A stretch of DNA of 64,000 nucleotides from [Scytonema hofmanni] UTEX 2349 (GTDB taxonomy: Bacteria; Cyanobacteriota; Cyanobacteriia; Cyanobacteriales; Nostocaceae): the NCBI RefSeq assembly GCF_000582685.1, contig NZ_KK073768.1, forward strand, positions 4,441,801-4,505,800, written 5' to 3'. This document shows positions 8,050 through 17,712 of the stretch, piece by piece. Below the pieces are notes generated by a model, which saw only the letters and a list, made by a program, of their open reading frames with translations, had not been told where the DNA came from and ran no database searches. Position 1 is the stretch's first letter. Every line of letters begins with the position of its first letter. Position numbers and translations under genes: made by a program.

Positions 8050-9066
8050 TTATAGATTTGCAACTTTTTCTATCCAATTACTCACGTTAATATTTAAATT
8101 GATCACACGTAGTTTTTGTTCTATTTTCCTCACAGTCAACATATGTCGATGCATAACTGATGTGCGCGGCATATTGTGTCTGACAACTGCTTCACATAAC
8201 CATTGATATTTATCTGATCCTAGATTAAAGTTCCTCAGTCTTTTAATTTGTGCATTCCAATCGTTATAGAAAAACAAATTGAAATAATGAATTGACACTA
8301 TTTCATCCCAAGCTTTAATTCGCGATTCTTTCGATAAGCGATTATGTAAGGGTAATGGATAACTACAAGCAGAAGAAAAATGAGATATATTTTCTTCTAA
8401 GGAGCATAAAGTCACAGACAGAACTGACTGTTCTACAAAATAAATTCCTTGAGGAGGGGTAATATCTAAACGCATTACCTTTTCAAAGTTTTCTTTCCAA
8501 GCTGTGAATATACCAGCATTTCTTCTCACCGCAACTAAACCAGAATTCCAGTAACCTCTAATGTTTTTTTTGCCAATTGGTGTGTTAACAAATATCTCGC
8601 GTTTCACTCCTAGCACTTCATACAGTTTCATCCAGTACCAGTCTTGAGGATCTTTATTTCCAGTAGAACCAATTCCTTGACCATATTCGGGACGTATCCG
8701 GACGTTGGAATCTGCTGGTAATAAAAACTCTTTTGGCTCAGAAAAAAAGCATTTATCACTGTCTAGAAAAACTAAAATCTCCGCATCTATATTCTGTTCT
8801 GCGTAGGCACAAACTAAAGGCTTATTTGCTAAATAATAGTCATGAAACTCTTGATTTATGGGAATTTGTTGATGAATAACTTGCAAAGCTGTAAAAGCTT
8901 TTCGAGTTTCCATAGAGATAGGTTCACCCCTTCTGGGATGAAAACTATATATGGGTGTATCTTTTAAATTGCTGCAGAATTTGCGAATACTTTCTGCAAG
9001 CATTAGAGATTGACCTTCTAAACGACCAGGTTCTGTACAAATGATAAAAGCTATAGGTACTGACAT
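8050..9066 (-). CDS. Putative GT-A-like glycosyltransferase of the exopolysaccharide cluster
   Basis: 338 residues; I do not recognise a named family with certainty. The N terminus IAFIICTEPGRLEGQSLMLA starts a Rossmann-like domain, and ILVFLDSDKCFFSEP at about 102-116 holds a DSD metal-binding motif of the kind found in GT-A transferases. GYWNSGLVAVRRNAGIF resembles the N-G-LI block of GT8-like enzymes. There is no signal peptide or membrane helix. It lies between two glycosyltransferase genes, with gaps of about 190 and 260 bp. An enzyme of the repeat-unit assembly is the most likely role; a modifying transferase is the alternative. Confidence 0.65.
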   Translation of the reverse strand: MSVPIAFIICTEPGRLEGQSLMLAESIRKFCSNLKDTPIYSFHPRRGEPISMETRKAFTALQVIHQQIPINQEFHDYYLANKPLVCAYAEQNIDAEILVFLDSDKCFFSEPKEFLLPADSNVRIRPEYGQGIGSTGNKDPQDWYWMKLYEVLGVKREIFVNTPIGKKNIRGYWNSGLVAVRRNAGIFTAWKENFEKVMRLDITPPQGIYFVEQSVLSVTLCSLEENISHFSSACSYPLPLHNRLSKESRIKAWDEIVSIHYFNLFFYNDWNAQIKRLRNFNLGSDKYQWLCEAVVRHNMPRTSVMHRHMLTVRKIEQKLRVINLNINVSNWIEKVANL

Positions 9067-9257
9067 CTTGTCTTTTTCCTTACTTAATGAAATGTGAACT
9101 GAATCAATAACTGCTTGTTTGATTAAGGGTGTAGTAATTTATAGTCAGAAAAGATCGGATTTTGATTTTCAATCACTTAAATATGACAGTGAGTTTTTTT
9201 ACAAGAGTAAGACTAATAGCTCCAGTCTTTTTAAGAGTTAAAGAGATTGATTCAAAC

Positions 9258-10517
9258 TTATGTTGCTTTAGTTTCTCTAAGGATTTCCTGAAATAAAGCT
9301 GAATAGCGACGTGCTTGAAGTTGCAGAGTAAATTCTCGTTCTGCTTTCTCACGAGCATAGAAAGACAGTTTCTGATGTCTCTCTGCATTTTCTAATACCC
9401 AGGTAATTCCTTTGGCAAAATCTTCAACTTCATAAGGTTTCGCCAAGTAACCATTCTGTTCATGGTCAACAATATCTTTTAAACCAGTAGAATTAAATGC
9501 CACAACTGGAGTACCACAAGCGAGCGACTCAGAGGCAGTTTGTCCGAAAGATTCCTGAAGAGATGGCACTAACATCACATCAGCTGCTGAGTAAACACTT
9601 GCTAAAGACATATTATCATGCAAGTGTCCTAAATAGTGTGTTTTAAAACCTAAATCAGGGGGGTTTTCCGGTTGAGATGCACCGAAGATAACGACATTCC
9701 AGCTATCATTCCAGCCGGCTTTGCTCAATTCTTGCAGTGATGGTTGCAATAAATGAAATCCTTTATTTCTATCACTTGTTGCCTGTAAGGCTCCGAAAAG
9801 AATGAGTTTTTTATCTTGAGGTAAATTGAGAATTTCGCGTGCTAAAACTTGATTGATCGGTCGAAAAATTTGAGTATCAAGTCCATGTGGAATCACCTCA
9901 ATTCGCAAATTTTGGAACAAGGAACTAGAACTAGCACAATTAGCTAACCAAGAACTTGGAGAAACAAGAGTCAAATTCAAATCTTTCCAAGCTTTTGCTT
10001 TACGCTTCCATACCCAACGGGACAAATCCCAATCATTACCACTGTTGAGTTGAGGACAGGCTCCACAAGATACAGTATAGCGATCGCATTCTCCAATTAC
10101 ATGACATCCACCAGTAAATCCCCAGCTATCATGAAGAGTCCAAACTAAAGGTTGCTTCAATTTAGCAAGGGTTTCTATCTGCATAAAAGCCGCACTAATC
10201 CAGTGCAAATTGATAATATCTGGATTAATCTGAGCAACTTGGGGAACAACTCTATCTGGCAACCATTGAGTAAAAAATGAAGTATTACTTCTTTGACCAT
10301 AAAACTTTAATGGTAAAGTCTCAAATGTCAATTTTGTCTTTGCTATGCCTTGATTTAGTCTAATTTTAGGTGCAATTACTGTTTTGTCATCACTCAGTTT
10401 CTCTTGCACCAGCATTTGAGAATCTAGCCCAATATATTGTAAACCTTTGTGCAAGCGATATGCAGCGCGAGCCGCACCGCCACTAATATCATGAGTACTA
10501 AGATGCAAAATCTTCAC
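9258..10517 (-). CDS. GT4-type glycosyltransferase
   Basis: 419 residues, starting at a GTG (10517) that reads MKILHLSTHDISGGAARAA, the classic N terminus of a GT4 subfamily (GGAARA loop). The donor domain shows IPHGLDTQIFRP, ILFGALQATSDRNKG and the motif PSLQESFGQTASESLACG followed by TPVVAFNSTG. A cysteine-rich segment (GGCHVIGECDRYTVSCGACP, about residues 135-154) is typical of this subfamily. The start overlaps the end of the upstream polymerase gene by 20 bp, indicating translational coupling. Confidence 0.92.
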   Translation of the reverse strand: MKILHLSTHDISGGAARAAYRLHKGLQYIGLDSQMLVQEKLSDDKTVIAPKIRLNQGIAKTKLTFETLPLKFYGQRSNTSFFTQWLPDRVVPQVAQINPDIINLHWISAAFMQIETLAKLKQPLVWTLHDSWGFTGGCHVIGECDRYTVSCGACPQLNSGNDWDLSRWVWKRKAKAWKDLNLTLVSPSSWLANCASSSSLFQNLRIEVIPHGLDTQIFRPINQVLAREILNLPQDKKLILFGALQATSDRNKGFHLLQPSLQELSKAGWNDSWNVVIFGASQPENPPDLGFKTHYLGHLHDNMSLASVYSAADVMLVPSLQESFGQTASESLACGTPVVAFNSTGLKDIVDHEQNGYLAKPYEVEDFAKGITWVLENAERHQKLSFYAREKAEREFTLQLQARRYSALFQEILRETKAT

Positions 10518-11790
10518 TTCTATTAACCTTTTGATTGGTGAAATTATTTGACGATGAAAACTTATTCAAGATAATACTTTTTCGATTTCTTTCATACTCA
10601 AGAGTCAGAGATAAAGAAGTTGTGACATACATTAACCAATTCCAACTGGGAGTTAATAATCTCGCTTCTGAAAAATTCACTATGATGATGATAAGTAGCA
10701 TCTGCACAGGCCAATAATCTTGTGGTTTTTTCGCAATTGAAATAACACGAGTCATTGCCATGACAAAAAAGCGGATAAAACCTGCGGCAAAAGTCAAAAA
10801 GCCTAAGATGCCTAATTCTAATAACAGTTCTAAAAAACCATTGTGAGCATTACTAGCCCAATCAAGAGTTGCTCTGAGATTAGATGCAGCGCTAGTTGTC
10901 CAAAATCCATAAAATCCATAACCTAACCAAGGTCTTTCCAAAATTTTGGCAATTATCATTTCCCAGAGGTCAGAACGTCCACTAAATGTCAGGTCTTTAC
11001 CGGAAGCACCCACTACACCTTCTGCATTATTCGTAAGAAATATTGAAGAACTTATGAATAGCATTAAAACTAAGCTAATCATAATCACTTGCAATTTGTA
11101 GTTATTTTGCCTAACTAATTTGTAGAAAGGTAAAAGTAATATCATTGTCAACAAAATCGTCAAAGCTGTTGTTGAACGCGAAAGGATAATTAAGCATATA
11201 GATATCCCACATAACAGCCACATTAACCAGCGATATCGATTGACACTTAGACCAAGGTGTAAAAAAACTCCTGCGCTCCAAGCCATTATGTATCCTAGTT
11301 CATTCTTGTGACCGAAAATACCGCTCCACATACCTGCTAATTCCGGTGCTTTGTGAATATAACCTGGCATTAATGCCGAAAAGAACATAGATAACGATGC
11401 TGCTGTACCCAGTCCCCAAGCTATTAGCCTCATTTGTTCTGTAAGGCTATAACGCATCGCCAAATAAATTGCGAGTAGATATATTCTGATTAGCCCTCTG
11501 ATATAAGTGAGACTAGTACCTATGTCTTCCGTCCATAAAAGAGAAAAGAAGATTAGTGCTAATAATAAAAACTGAAGTTTTCCTCTCGTAACTACATATA
11601 AAAAACCTTTCCAATATAAAAGTATAAAATAAAATAAAATCGCATATGAAATTAGATTGAGCAAATTATCTACTATACTGCCTCCCAATGGAGATAGAGA
11701 AATCTCTTGTGCAGGACGTATTGACAACGTTCCAACAGAAATGAATATTAGTAAGATCGTTAATAGTTTTTCCAATAATTTAATCTTCAA
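10498..11790 (-). CDS. Wzy-type polymerase / O-antigen ligase family membrane protein
   Basis: 430 residues with about ten to twelve hydrophobic segments. The Wzy_C-type signature lies in SGIFGHKNELGYIMAWSAG (about 157-175), SGRSDLWEMIIAKILERP and NAHNGFLELLLELGILGF (about 315-332), which form the periplasmic catalytic loops of O-antigen ligases and polymerases. In a cluster with a flippase and a chain-length kinase, polymerising flipped repeat units is the likely job. The 20-bp overlap with the downstream GT4 gene indicates an operon. Ligase versus polymerase cannot be separated by sequence alone. Confidence 0.88.
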   Translation of the reverse strand: MKIKLLEKLLTILLIFISVGTLSIRPAQEISLSPLGGSIVDNLLNLISYAILFYFILLYWKGFLYVVTRGKLQFLLLALIFFSLLWTEDIGTSLTYIRGLIRIYLLAIYLAMRYSLTEQMRLIAWGLGTAASLSMFFSALMPGYIHKAPELAGMWSGIFGHKNELGYIMAWSAGVFLHLGLSVNRYRWLMWLLCGISICLIILSRSTTALTILLTMILLLPFYKLVRQNNYKLQVIMISLVLMLFISSSIFLTNNAEGVVGASGKDLTFSGRSDLWEMIIAKILERPWLGYGFYGFWTTSAASNLRATLDWASNAHNGFLELLLELGILGFLTFAAGFIRFFVMAMTRVISIAKKPQDYWPVQMLLIIIIVNFSEARLLTPSWNWLMYVTTSLSLTLEYERNRKSIILNKFSSSNNFTNQKVNRSEDFAS

Positions 11791-11832
11791 TTTTCAACCT
11801 CAGATTCCTTTTTTAATTTTCTATGGCTATCA

Positions 11833-12759
11833 CTATTTGTTAATCGGTGAGTAGTTAATTGCTTTCTTTAACCTCTCTTTAAAAATATCCAAAGCAGTTG
11901 CCCTATAGACTGTTTTCTGTGTAAAAATATCTGCTTCTACATTACGCACAATAAACGGTGGATGCTCCAAAGGAAATTCCATTGCTTGGGTTGGTATATT
12001 AATGAACGAACATTCTTGATGAGAACTAAAATGAGTTGCGTCTGCACCAATACCAACATTAGAAACTAAATTTACATTGGGAATAATGCTGAGGCTACCC
12101 TGCATCCAGGAAGCAAATGTCCATTGGTAATCCCAGGTGATACCTGTAGGATTTTCATAAACTGATTGAAATATTCGCTGCCAATAATTTACTAGTTTCG
12201 GATCTATCAAAATGTCATTTAAGAGATTTTCTGCTTGTACCTCTTTCCAGAGTTTGATGTTCAAATCATAATGTTGCCAAGCACGTCGCCAACTTGCCCA
12301 ACCCCAGCAATGAGTGTAGCGAGAAAAATAGTAACTATAATTTGTACGTCTGTGTCCGAATTGAACGTTCTGTGCAGAGATTGTTGAAATTCTAGTATCG
12401 TACCTGTATTTTTCGAGTAACTCTTCACAGAAGCGGAAAAAGGTTAGATTAGGTATGCAATCATCTTCTAAAATTATGGTTTCTTCTGTATGATTAAAAA
12501 CCCAATCTAATCCACTATAAACTCGTTTGGCACAGCCTAAATTAATATCAGAATAATTCTTGATAACTTCACAATCCCAATCAACTCTTTCAATAATTGC
12601 TCGAGTTGCTTCACACTTTTCTGCTTCACCCTCACGATCAGTGCGAGGTCCATCTGCTATCACAAATAGCTTTGAAGGTTTTACTTTGCGAATAACTTCA
12701 AAAACTTTCTCTGTGGTTTGCGGTCGTTTGAAAATAATAAAGGTAACTGGTGTATTCAT
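11833..12759 (-). CDS. GT2/GT-A family glycosyltransferase
   Basis: 308 residues. The N terminus PVTFIIFKRPQTTEKVFEVI and KLFVIADGPR form the first nucleotide-binding strand of a GT-A fold, and EETIILEDDCIPNLTFF at about 91-107 gives the EDD metal motif. YTHCWGWASWRRAWQHYD and TGITWDYQWTFASWMQG are aromatic blocks typical of this subfamily (often misnamed hemolysin activation protein in databases). No membrane segment. It sits between polymerase and flippase, 42 bp upstream of the polymerase. A sugar transferase role is well supported; donor and linkage are unknown. Confidence 0.85.
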   Translation of the reverse strand: MNTPVTFIIFKRPQTTEKVFEVIRKVKPSKLFVIADGPRTDREGEAEKCEATRAIIERVDWDCEVIKNYSDINLGCAKRVYSGLDWVFNHTEETIILEDDCIPNLTFFRFCEELLEKYRYDTRISTISAQNVQFGHRRTNYSYYFSRYTHCWGWASWRRAWQHYDLNIKLWKEVQAENLLNDILIDPKLVNYWQRIFQSVYENPTGITWDYQWTFASWMQGSLSIIPNVNLVSNVGIGADATHFSSHQECSFINIPTQAMEFPLEHPPFIVRNVEADIFTQKTVYRATALDIFKERLKKAINYSPINK

Positions 12760-12864
12760 GTTTGATTAGAATATTTTATTGAAACAAAAAAGCAAGTAAA
12801 AAAATATCAATCACAATTGTCAAGATATGAAATATGGTTGCTCTACATAAATTACTGATGCTGT

Positions 12865-14187
12865 TCAAGAGTTAGAAAAAGGAAGGAGCGACTGAAGCTG
12901 GAGTTGAAATAGTTTTTGTGTTCTTTTATCAAATCCATTGCTTATAAAAGCGGCAACAGCTTGAGATATTATGGTTGCGATCGCTGCACCCAATCCCGCA
13001 TATTTAGGAATCAACAATAAGTTAAGAATGATGTTTAAGATTGCCCCTAATAAAGTCTTACCTAAAGAAACATTGTTCAAACCTTCAGCAACAAACCAGG
13101 GTGATGTTGCAACACCCATAAATACAAACAACGAAGTCCAAATATGAACTGCTAATATTGGTCCAGCCTCTGCATATCCACTTCCAAACATTGCCATAAT
13201 TATATTTCCGGATAGGAATGTCATTGGTAGAGAAATTCCAATAGATATAAATGCCATTAGACGAAGTAATTGTCTTATCCGCTTATAGTAAAGAGTTTCT
13301 GATTTTTCTTTAGCTGCGTAGATTGAAGGACCAACGGAGGAAACAACAGTTGTCGGAATAAAATACCAAATCTCAGAAATTCGGACAGCAGCAGAATAAA
13401 TACCAACTTCGCTATCTCCTATCATTTGACCTAACATTATCTGGTCAATTTTCATAAAAATCAGGATAGCGAATCCAGAAAAAATCAGAGGTAAACTCTC
13501 TTTCAAAAGTGTTTTGGCAGCAGAAAAACTCCATGTCCACAACCACACTGAAAATCCTTTGGCTTGGTAAATCATTACCAAGCTAATTGCATTCATCGCA
13601 AATTCTGCTAATGTTACCCAAGCAAAAGCTATCAAAGGTGCTTTTGTTAAAATTAGTCCTACTTTGATGAGAGTATTTAGTAAATAAGCTGCGTTTTTAG
13701 CGATTACAGTGTATTTTGACTTCACCTGTGATTGAAACCACAGTTCAATAGTATCAACAGCCCGGAAAATTCCTGTCACGGCTAAAATCGTAACTAGCCA
13801 TATCTTCAGTGCTTCCTTCTCACCTAAGAAAAACATACAGCCTACTGCTAGTAACACAGAGGCAATCCCACCCAGCAGTTTTAGCCAAAAAGCGGTTCCT
13901 AAAAGTTCCTCTTTGTTTGATGATTTAGATACAAGATGACGAACTAATACATCGTCTAGTCCGAGGGTGAAAATTGGACTAAATAAGCTGACAAAGGCTA
14001 AAGCATAATTAAACAGACCATACTGCTTTACTCCTAAGTAGCGTGCTACCCATACTCCTACGATCAAGCTTGCACCCATACGTAGAATGCGATCGCTAAA
14101 CAACCAACCTGTATTGGTAATAATTGCACGCAGTCCAGAGCGAGATTTCAATTGTGATAAGTTGGGAATTTTCAATTTATTTAGCAT
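12865..14187 (-). CDS. Wzx-type polysaccharide flippase
   Basis: 440 residues, almost wholly hydrophobic, with about 12-14 predicted helices, starting in NTGWLFSDRILRMGASLIVG and GVWVARYLGVKQYGLFNYAL. That N-terminal block is typical of the polysaccharide-synthesis (RfbX/PST) branch of MATE-like flippases, which move lipid-linked repeat units across the cytoplasmic membrane. Other recognisable parts are the FMKIDQIMLGQMIGDSEVG loop and GLGAAIATIISQ near the C terminus. Its presence next to Wzy- and Wzc-like proteins defines the cluster as Wzx/Wzy-dependent. Confidence 0.92.
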   Translation of the reverse strand: MLNKLKIPNLSQLKSRSGLRAIITNTGWLFSDRILRMGASLIVGVWVARYLGVKQYGLFNYALAFVSLFSPIFTLGLDDVLVRHLVSKSSNKEELLGTAFWLKLLGGIASVLLAVGCMFFLGEKEALKIWLVTILAVTGIFRAVDTIELWFQSQVKSKYTVIAKNAAYLLNTLIKVGLILTKAPLIAFAWVTLAEFAMNAISLVMIYQAKGFSVWLWTWSFSAAKTLLKESLPLIFSGFAILIFMKIDQIMLGQMIGDSEVGIYSAAVRISEIWYFIPTTVVSSVGPSIYAAKEKSETLYYKRIRQLLRLMAFISIGISLPMTFLSGNIIMAMFGSGYAEAGPILAVHIWTSLFVFMGVATSPWFVAEGLNNVSLGKTLLGAILNIILNLLLIPKYAGLGAAIATIISQAVAAFISNGFDKRTQKLFQLQLQSLLPFSNS

Positions 14188-14258
14188 TACGTTTTCATTT
14201 GACTATGTAACATTTTGAATTTCTATTATCCAAATTATTGCTAATTTATTTTCATCAA

Positions 14259-15257
14259 CTAAGTGGATACTTTCTCATTGATGCCTGACATTATTTGTAA
14301 TTTCATCGCCAGAGCTTGCTTTACCAAAAGGCTAAACAAAGAAACAATTCCTTTAACTTTTGAATAAAGATTTTGTTCAAATAAAAATATTATTTTAAAA
14401 TAAACAATAAAATCTTTAGTTTTTGGGCAAGGTATTGTTTTCAACTCATCCAAAGACGTTAAAGCTAAAGACAACGGCAAACTAAAATTATTTCTTTGAA
14501 TGATGTAATTAAATAAGTAATTACATTTTAAAAATCTCTTGTATTCATAATTTTTATCAGTGCTTAAAGTTTTATTATGGTAGTGATTATTATTATGTAT
14601 TCTGTACATCACTAAAGGTTTAGACATATAAAACTTTTTAGCTCCTACTAAAGAAGCTCCCCATACCAGACAGTCATCAGCCCTGACACGCCAATCTTCT
14701 ATATATGGAATGGGTAAAAATTTTCTTAGTACTTCTCTACGCATTGATAATGTTGAAGTTATAGAGCCAACCCATTCACCAATGCATAAAGTTCTAATTA
14801 CCGAATAACCTAAATCTAAATCAACTCCATCAGTTTGAAATGTTCCTTCAACTGCACCAAATTTTTTGTAGGCACAAAACATAAAATCACATTCCCGATG
14901 TCTCCTATAAAAATTTAAGGCATTTTCTAAATATTCAGGCTCGTACATATCATCTGCATCTAAAAAAAAGATAATATCTCCAGTTGCCGCTGAAAAACCT
15001 TCGTTAAAAGATGATAATTGTCCTTGATTTTTTTCTTTCAAGATACATTTAATATTCGCTGATTGGGCAAATTTAGCGATTATTTCCGCCGAATTATCTG
15101 TAGAGGCATCATCAACAATAATAATTTCATCAAATTTAACTGTTTGATTTAATGCGCTATTAACTGCCTCTATAAGAAATTGAGCATAATTGTAATTATT
15201 AATCAAACAAGTTGTTTGGATTTTGTTTGTATCCATAGCTTGATAATGCCTCATCAC
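14259..15257 (-). CDS. GT2 family glycosyltransferase
   Basis: 332 residues from a GTG at 15257; an ATG at 15236 (MDTNKIQTT) is an equally good start. The GT-A fold is plain: TTCLINNYNYAQFLIEAV, FDEIIIVDDASTDNSAEI with the first Asp pair, GQLSSFNEGFSAATGDIIFF and LDADDMYEPEYLE with the DXD motif at about 103-107. WRVRADDCLVW supplies the catalytic-base region. It lies just downstream of the chain-length kinase gene and upstream of the flippase, as the first transferase in the transcript. Confidence 0.9.
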   Translation of the reverse strand: MMRHYQAMDTNKIQTTCLINNYNYAQFLIEAVNSALNQTVKFDEIIIVDDASTDNSAEIIAKFAQSANIKCILKEKNQGQLSSFNEGFSAATGDIIFFLDADDMYEPEYLENALNFYRRHRECDFMFCAYKKFGAVEGTFQTDGVDLDLGYSVIRTLCIGEWVGSITSTLSMRREVLRKFLPIPYIEDWRVRADDCLVWGASLVGAKKFYMSKPLVMYRIHNNNHYHNKTLSTDKNYEYKRFLKCNYLFNYIIQRNNFSLPLSLALTSLDELKTIPCPKTKDFIVYFKIIFLFEQNLYSKVKGIVSLFSLLVKQALAMKLQIMSGINEKVST

Positions 15258-15316
15258 AAAATAAACTCCAGAAAAATAAGTGCAGGCTAATCAGCCAGTT
15301 GTAGCGCTTCTTTCAA

Positions 15317-17527
15317 TTACCTTGAATCAACTTCTCTCATCAATGAAGAATTATTGTTGGAAGTAATAGCTGTCTCAATCGCATCCTTGGTGTAATAAAA
15401 ATAACTATCAGGTTCCCTCTTAACATTCACACCATTGATGACTATCCCTAAAACCTTCTGACCTGACTGAGTTAAAAACTCTTTGGCAGCATTAGCACTG
15501 TCTAAATTAACTACTCCAGGACGAACTACTAGCAAGATACCGTCGGTGAGATTGCTTAAAACAGCAGCATCCGCAGTTCCTGACAATGCAGGAGTATCGA
15601 AAATTACAAAATCGTAATCTCTGGCAAAGCTATTAAGTAATATTGCCATACGCTGGGAATCTAGAAGTGCCATTGGGTTCGGTGGCAAAACTCCAGATGA
15701 AAGTACATATAAGTTGGGAAGAACTTCTTGCACCGCAGCATTTAAAGAGACTTGATCGACAATGATATTGCTAAGTCCAACAGCATTAGTTAGTTCCCAG
15801 ATATGATGCTGTATGGGATGACGCATATCTGCATCTACTAACAACACCCGACGCCCTAACTGAGCCATAGCCACAGCTAAATTTGCAGCTACTTCAGACT
15901 TTCCTTCTTTGGCAACGGAACTTGATACCACAATGCTTTTAAGCGGTTTATCAGAACATAGGAATTTCAAATTCGCTTGCAGTATTTGGTATGCGTCACC
16001 AAAGGGGAAGTGAGGAATATCTCTGCCTATGATTCTGGGAAGAGATTTATTTAATCCTGTGGCAGAATAATGATTTTTCCCATTTATACTCAACCCCGGA
16101 ATGATTCCCAAAAGGGTGTATCTCATGACTTCTTTAGCTTCTTTGACTGTCTTGACTGAGCGATCCATCAAGTCTAAACTAAAGGCAGTAATGATACCCA
16201 GAAAAAGACCAGCTGCTCCTCCACCAACAATAAACAAAAGTTTGCGGGGACCTTCTGGTTTATCAGGTATTAAGGCATAGGAGATGACACGAGCATTGGG
16301 AATCTTTTGGTTCTCGGCAACAGAAATTTCTTGCAGTTTTGTCAAGAGTATTTCGTAAGTCGTTTGAGCTGCTTTCAGCTTGCGTTCTAGCTCCCGTTGA
16401 AACTGTTCTAGTCGTGGCAAATAACTTGCTCTTTGTCTATAAGTATTCACTTGTTGGGAGAGTGTGACAATTTGTCTTTCTAGACCGACACGTTGCGCCT
16501 CAGCACGGGTAATATCTGCAATCAAGCCTTGTCGCAGTTGTCCAATCTGCAAACTTCCCTGTGTTACCTGCGCTTCACCAGCTACTTGTCCTGTCCGCTC
16601 TTGTAGCAAGCTCCTAAGAGCAGCAACTTTTTCTTCTAAGTTAGTAACCGTAGGGTGTCCGGCTTGGAAACGAGTACGTTCTAGTGTCAGTTGACTTTCT
16701 GCTTCCTGAAGTTGGGCAAGCACTTTTTGAACTCCAGGTGCTTGACTCAACTCAGATGCAATTACACCTTGCTGTGAATCTACTTGAGCTTGTTTGCGTA
16801 ACTGTTCTAAACGACCATTGACATCATCCAGTTGAGCTTGAGCTTGAGAAACTTGGCTGTTTAACTTAGAAATCGTATCAACTGCGGCATTTGCTTCTTG
16901 GTCTAATACAATGACTTTATTCTTTTCTTTAAATTCCCTTAGTTCTGATTCGGCTCTTCTAACAGTTCCCTCAGCTTTGGGTAGTTGCATCTCAATAAAT
17001 TTTTTGGCTGTCAGTGCTTCATCCTGATTTGCCTGCACATTCTGCTTAATATAAGTATTGATAACTGTATTGACAGCTTTACTAGCCAGTTCAGGATTGT
17101 TATCTCCATAAGTAATCTGTACAACATCGCTGCCTTTGATACCTTCTACCTTAAGTTTGGCGGCAAAGTCGCGAATCGGCAGGGGATTTCCTTTTGCATT
17201 TTTGAGATTGAGTAAACGAATCGTTTCTTGAAGCACTGGATTTGAAGTAACAATTTTTACCTGAGTTTCCAGAGGATTTTCGTTCTGATTCAATGCTTCT
17301 AGGCGTCCTATATCTTGCGTTAACCCTGTGAGTGAGGAAGTGCGATTAGTTTTAATCATCAAACTTCCTTCTGCTTTATATGAGGGTTTTAGAGAAAATG
17401 CATATAAAGATCCAAGACTAACAGATATTCCAAAAATTCCTATTACAGGTAGCCAACGTCGTTGCAAAACCTGTAAGTATTTCCGAACATCTATTTCTTC
17501 AAAGTTTGGCAAAGATTCCATTGTCAT
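15317..17527 (-). CDS. Polysaccharide co-polymerase with C-terminal BY-type tyrosine kinase (Wzc/GumC-like)
   Basis: 736 residues. A Wzz domain (about 10-100) begins with a membrane helix (WLPVIGIFGISVSLGSLYAF), a long Gln/Glu/Ala-rich periplasmic coiled coil spans about 170-410, and the second helix is at about 428-452 (LLFIVGGGAAGLFLGI). The cytoplasmic kinase part has Walker A SSSVAKEGKSEVAANLA (about 537-553, with Glu after GKS where Thr is commoner), Walker A' VLLVDADMRHP, Walker B DFVIFDTPAL (about 637) and a C-terminal tyrosine group (SYFYYTKDAIETA) for autophosphorylation. This is the fused, proteobacterial-style arrangement. It sets chain length and export of the polymer. It is the first gene of the cluster and is preceded by a long leader. 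Confidence 0.94.
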   Translation of the reverse strand: MTMESLPNFEEIDVRKYLQVLQRRWLPVIGIFGISVSLGSLYAFSLKPSYKAEGSLMIKTNRTSSLTGLTQDIGRLEALNQNENPLETQVKIVTSNPVLQETIRLLNLKNAKGNPLPIRDFAAKLKVEGIKGSDVVQITYGDNNPELASKAVNTVINTYIKQNVQANQDEALTAKKFIEMQLPKAEGTVRRAESELREFKEKNKVIVLDQEANAAVDTISKLNSQVSQAQAQLDDVNGRLEQLRKQAQVDSQQGVIASELSQAPGVQKVLAQLQEAESQLTLERTRFQAGHPTVTNLEEKVAALRSLLQERTGQVAGEAQVTQGSLQIGQLRQGLIADITRAEAQRVGLERQIVTLSQQVNTYRQRASYLPRLEQFQRELERKLKAAQTTYEILLTKLQEISVAENQKIPNARVISYALIPDKPEGPRKLLFIVGGGAAGLFLGIITAFSLDLMDRSVKTVKEAKEVMRYTLLGIIPGLSINGKNHYSATGLNKSLPRIIGRDIPHFPFGDAYQILQANLKFLCSDKPLKSIVVSSSVAKEGKSEVAANLAVAMAQLGRRVLLVDADMRHPIQHHIWELTNAVGLSNIIVDQVSLNAAVQEVLPNLYVLSSGVLPPNPMALLDSQRMAILLNSFARDYDFVIFDTPALSGTADAAVLSNLTDGILLVVRPGVVNLDSANAAKEFLTQSGQKVLGIVINGVNVKREPDSYFYYTKDAIETAITSNNNSSLMREVDSR

Positions 17528-17688
17528 ATGTACAAACCTATAGAAAACAAGACTGTTTGTTGCAGATTGTTTGTAAGCATTCTCCTTGCAGTAGGACTGT
17601 GTTGTGTACGCTCTTTAAAGAAACAAGGCACTCTTTGCTGGAGGTAGAAGCCAGAAGGGAAGAGGATTTGACTTGTTTCTTCTATCCA

Positions 17689-17712
17689 TGACGGAAGCGA
17701 TCGCGTCCGTCA
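17689..17712. repeat. HIP1-centred 24-bp near-perfect palindrome
   Basis: TGACGGA (17689-17695) and TCCGTCA (17706-17712) flank the HIP1 octamer GCGATCGC (17697-17704). The whole 24 bp is palindromic except for one mismatched pair. It lies about 160 bp upstream of the chain-length kinase start, a plausible regulator-binding site, but no regulator is known. Confidence 0.5.
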
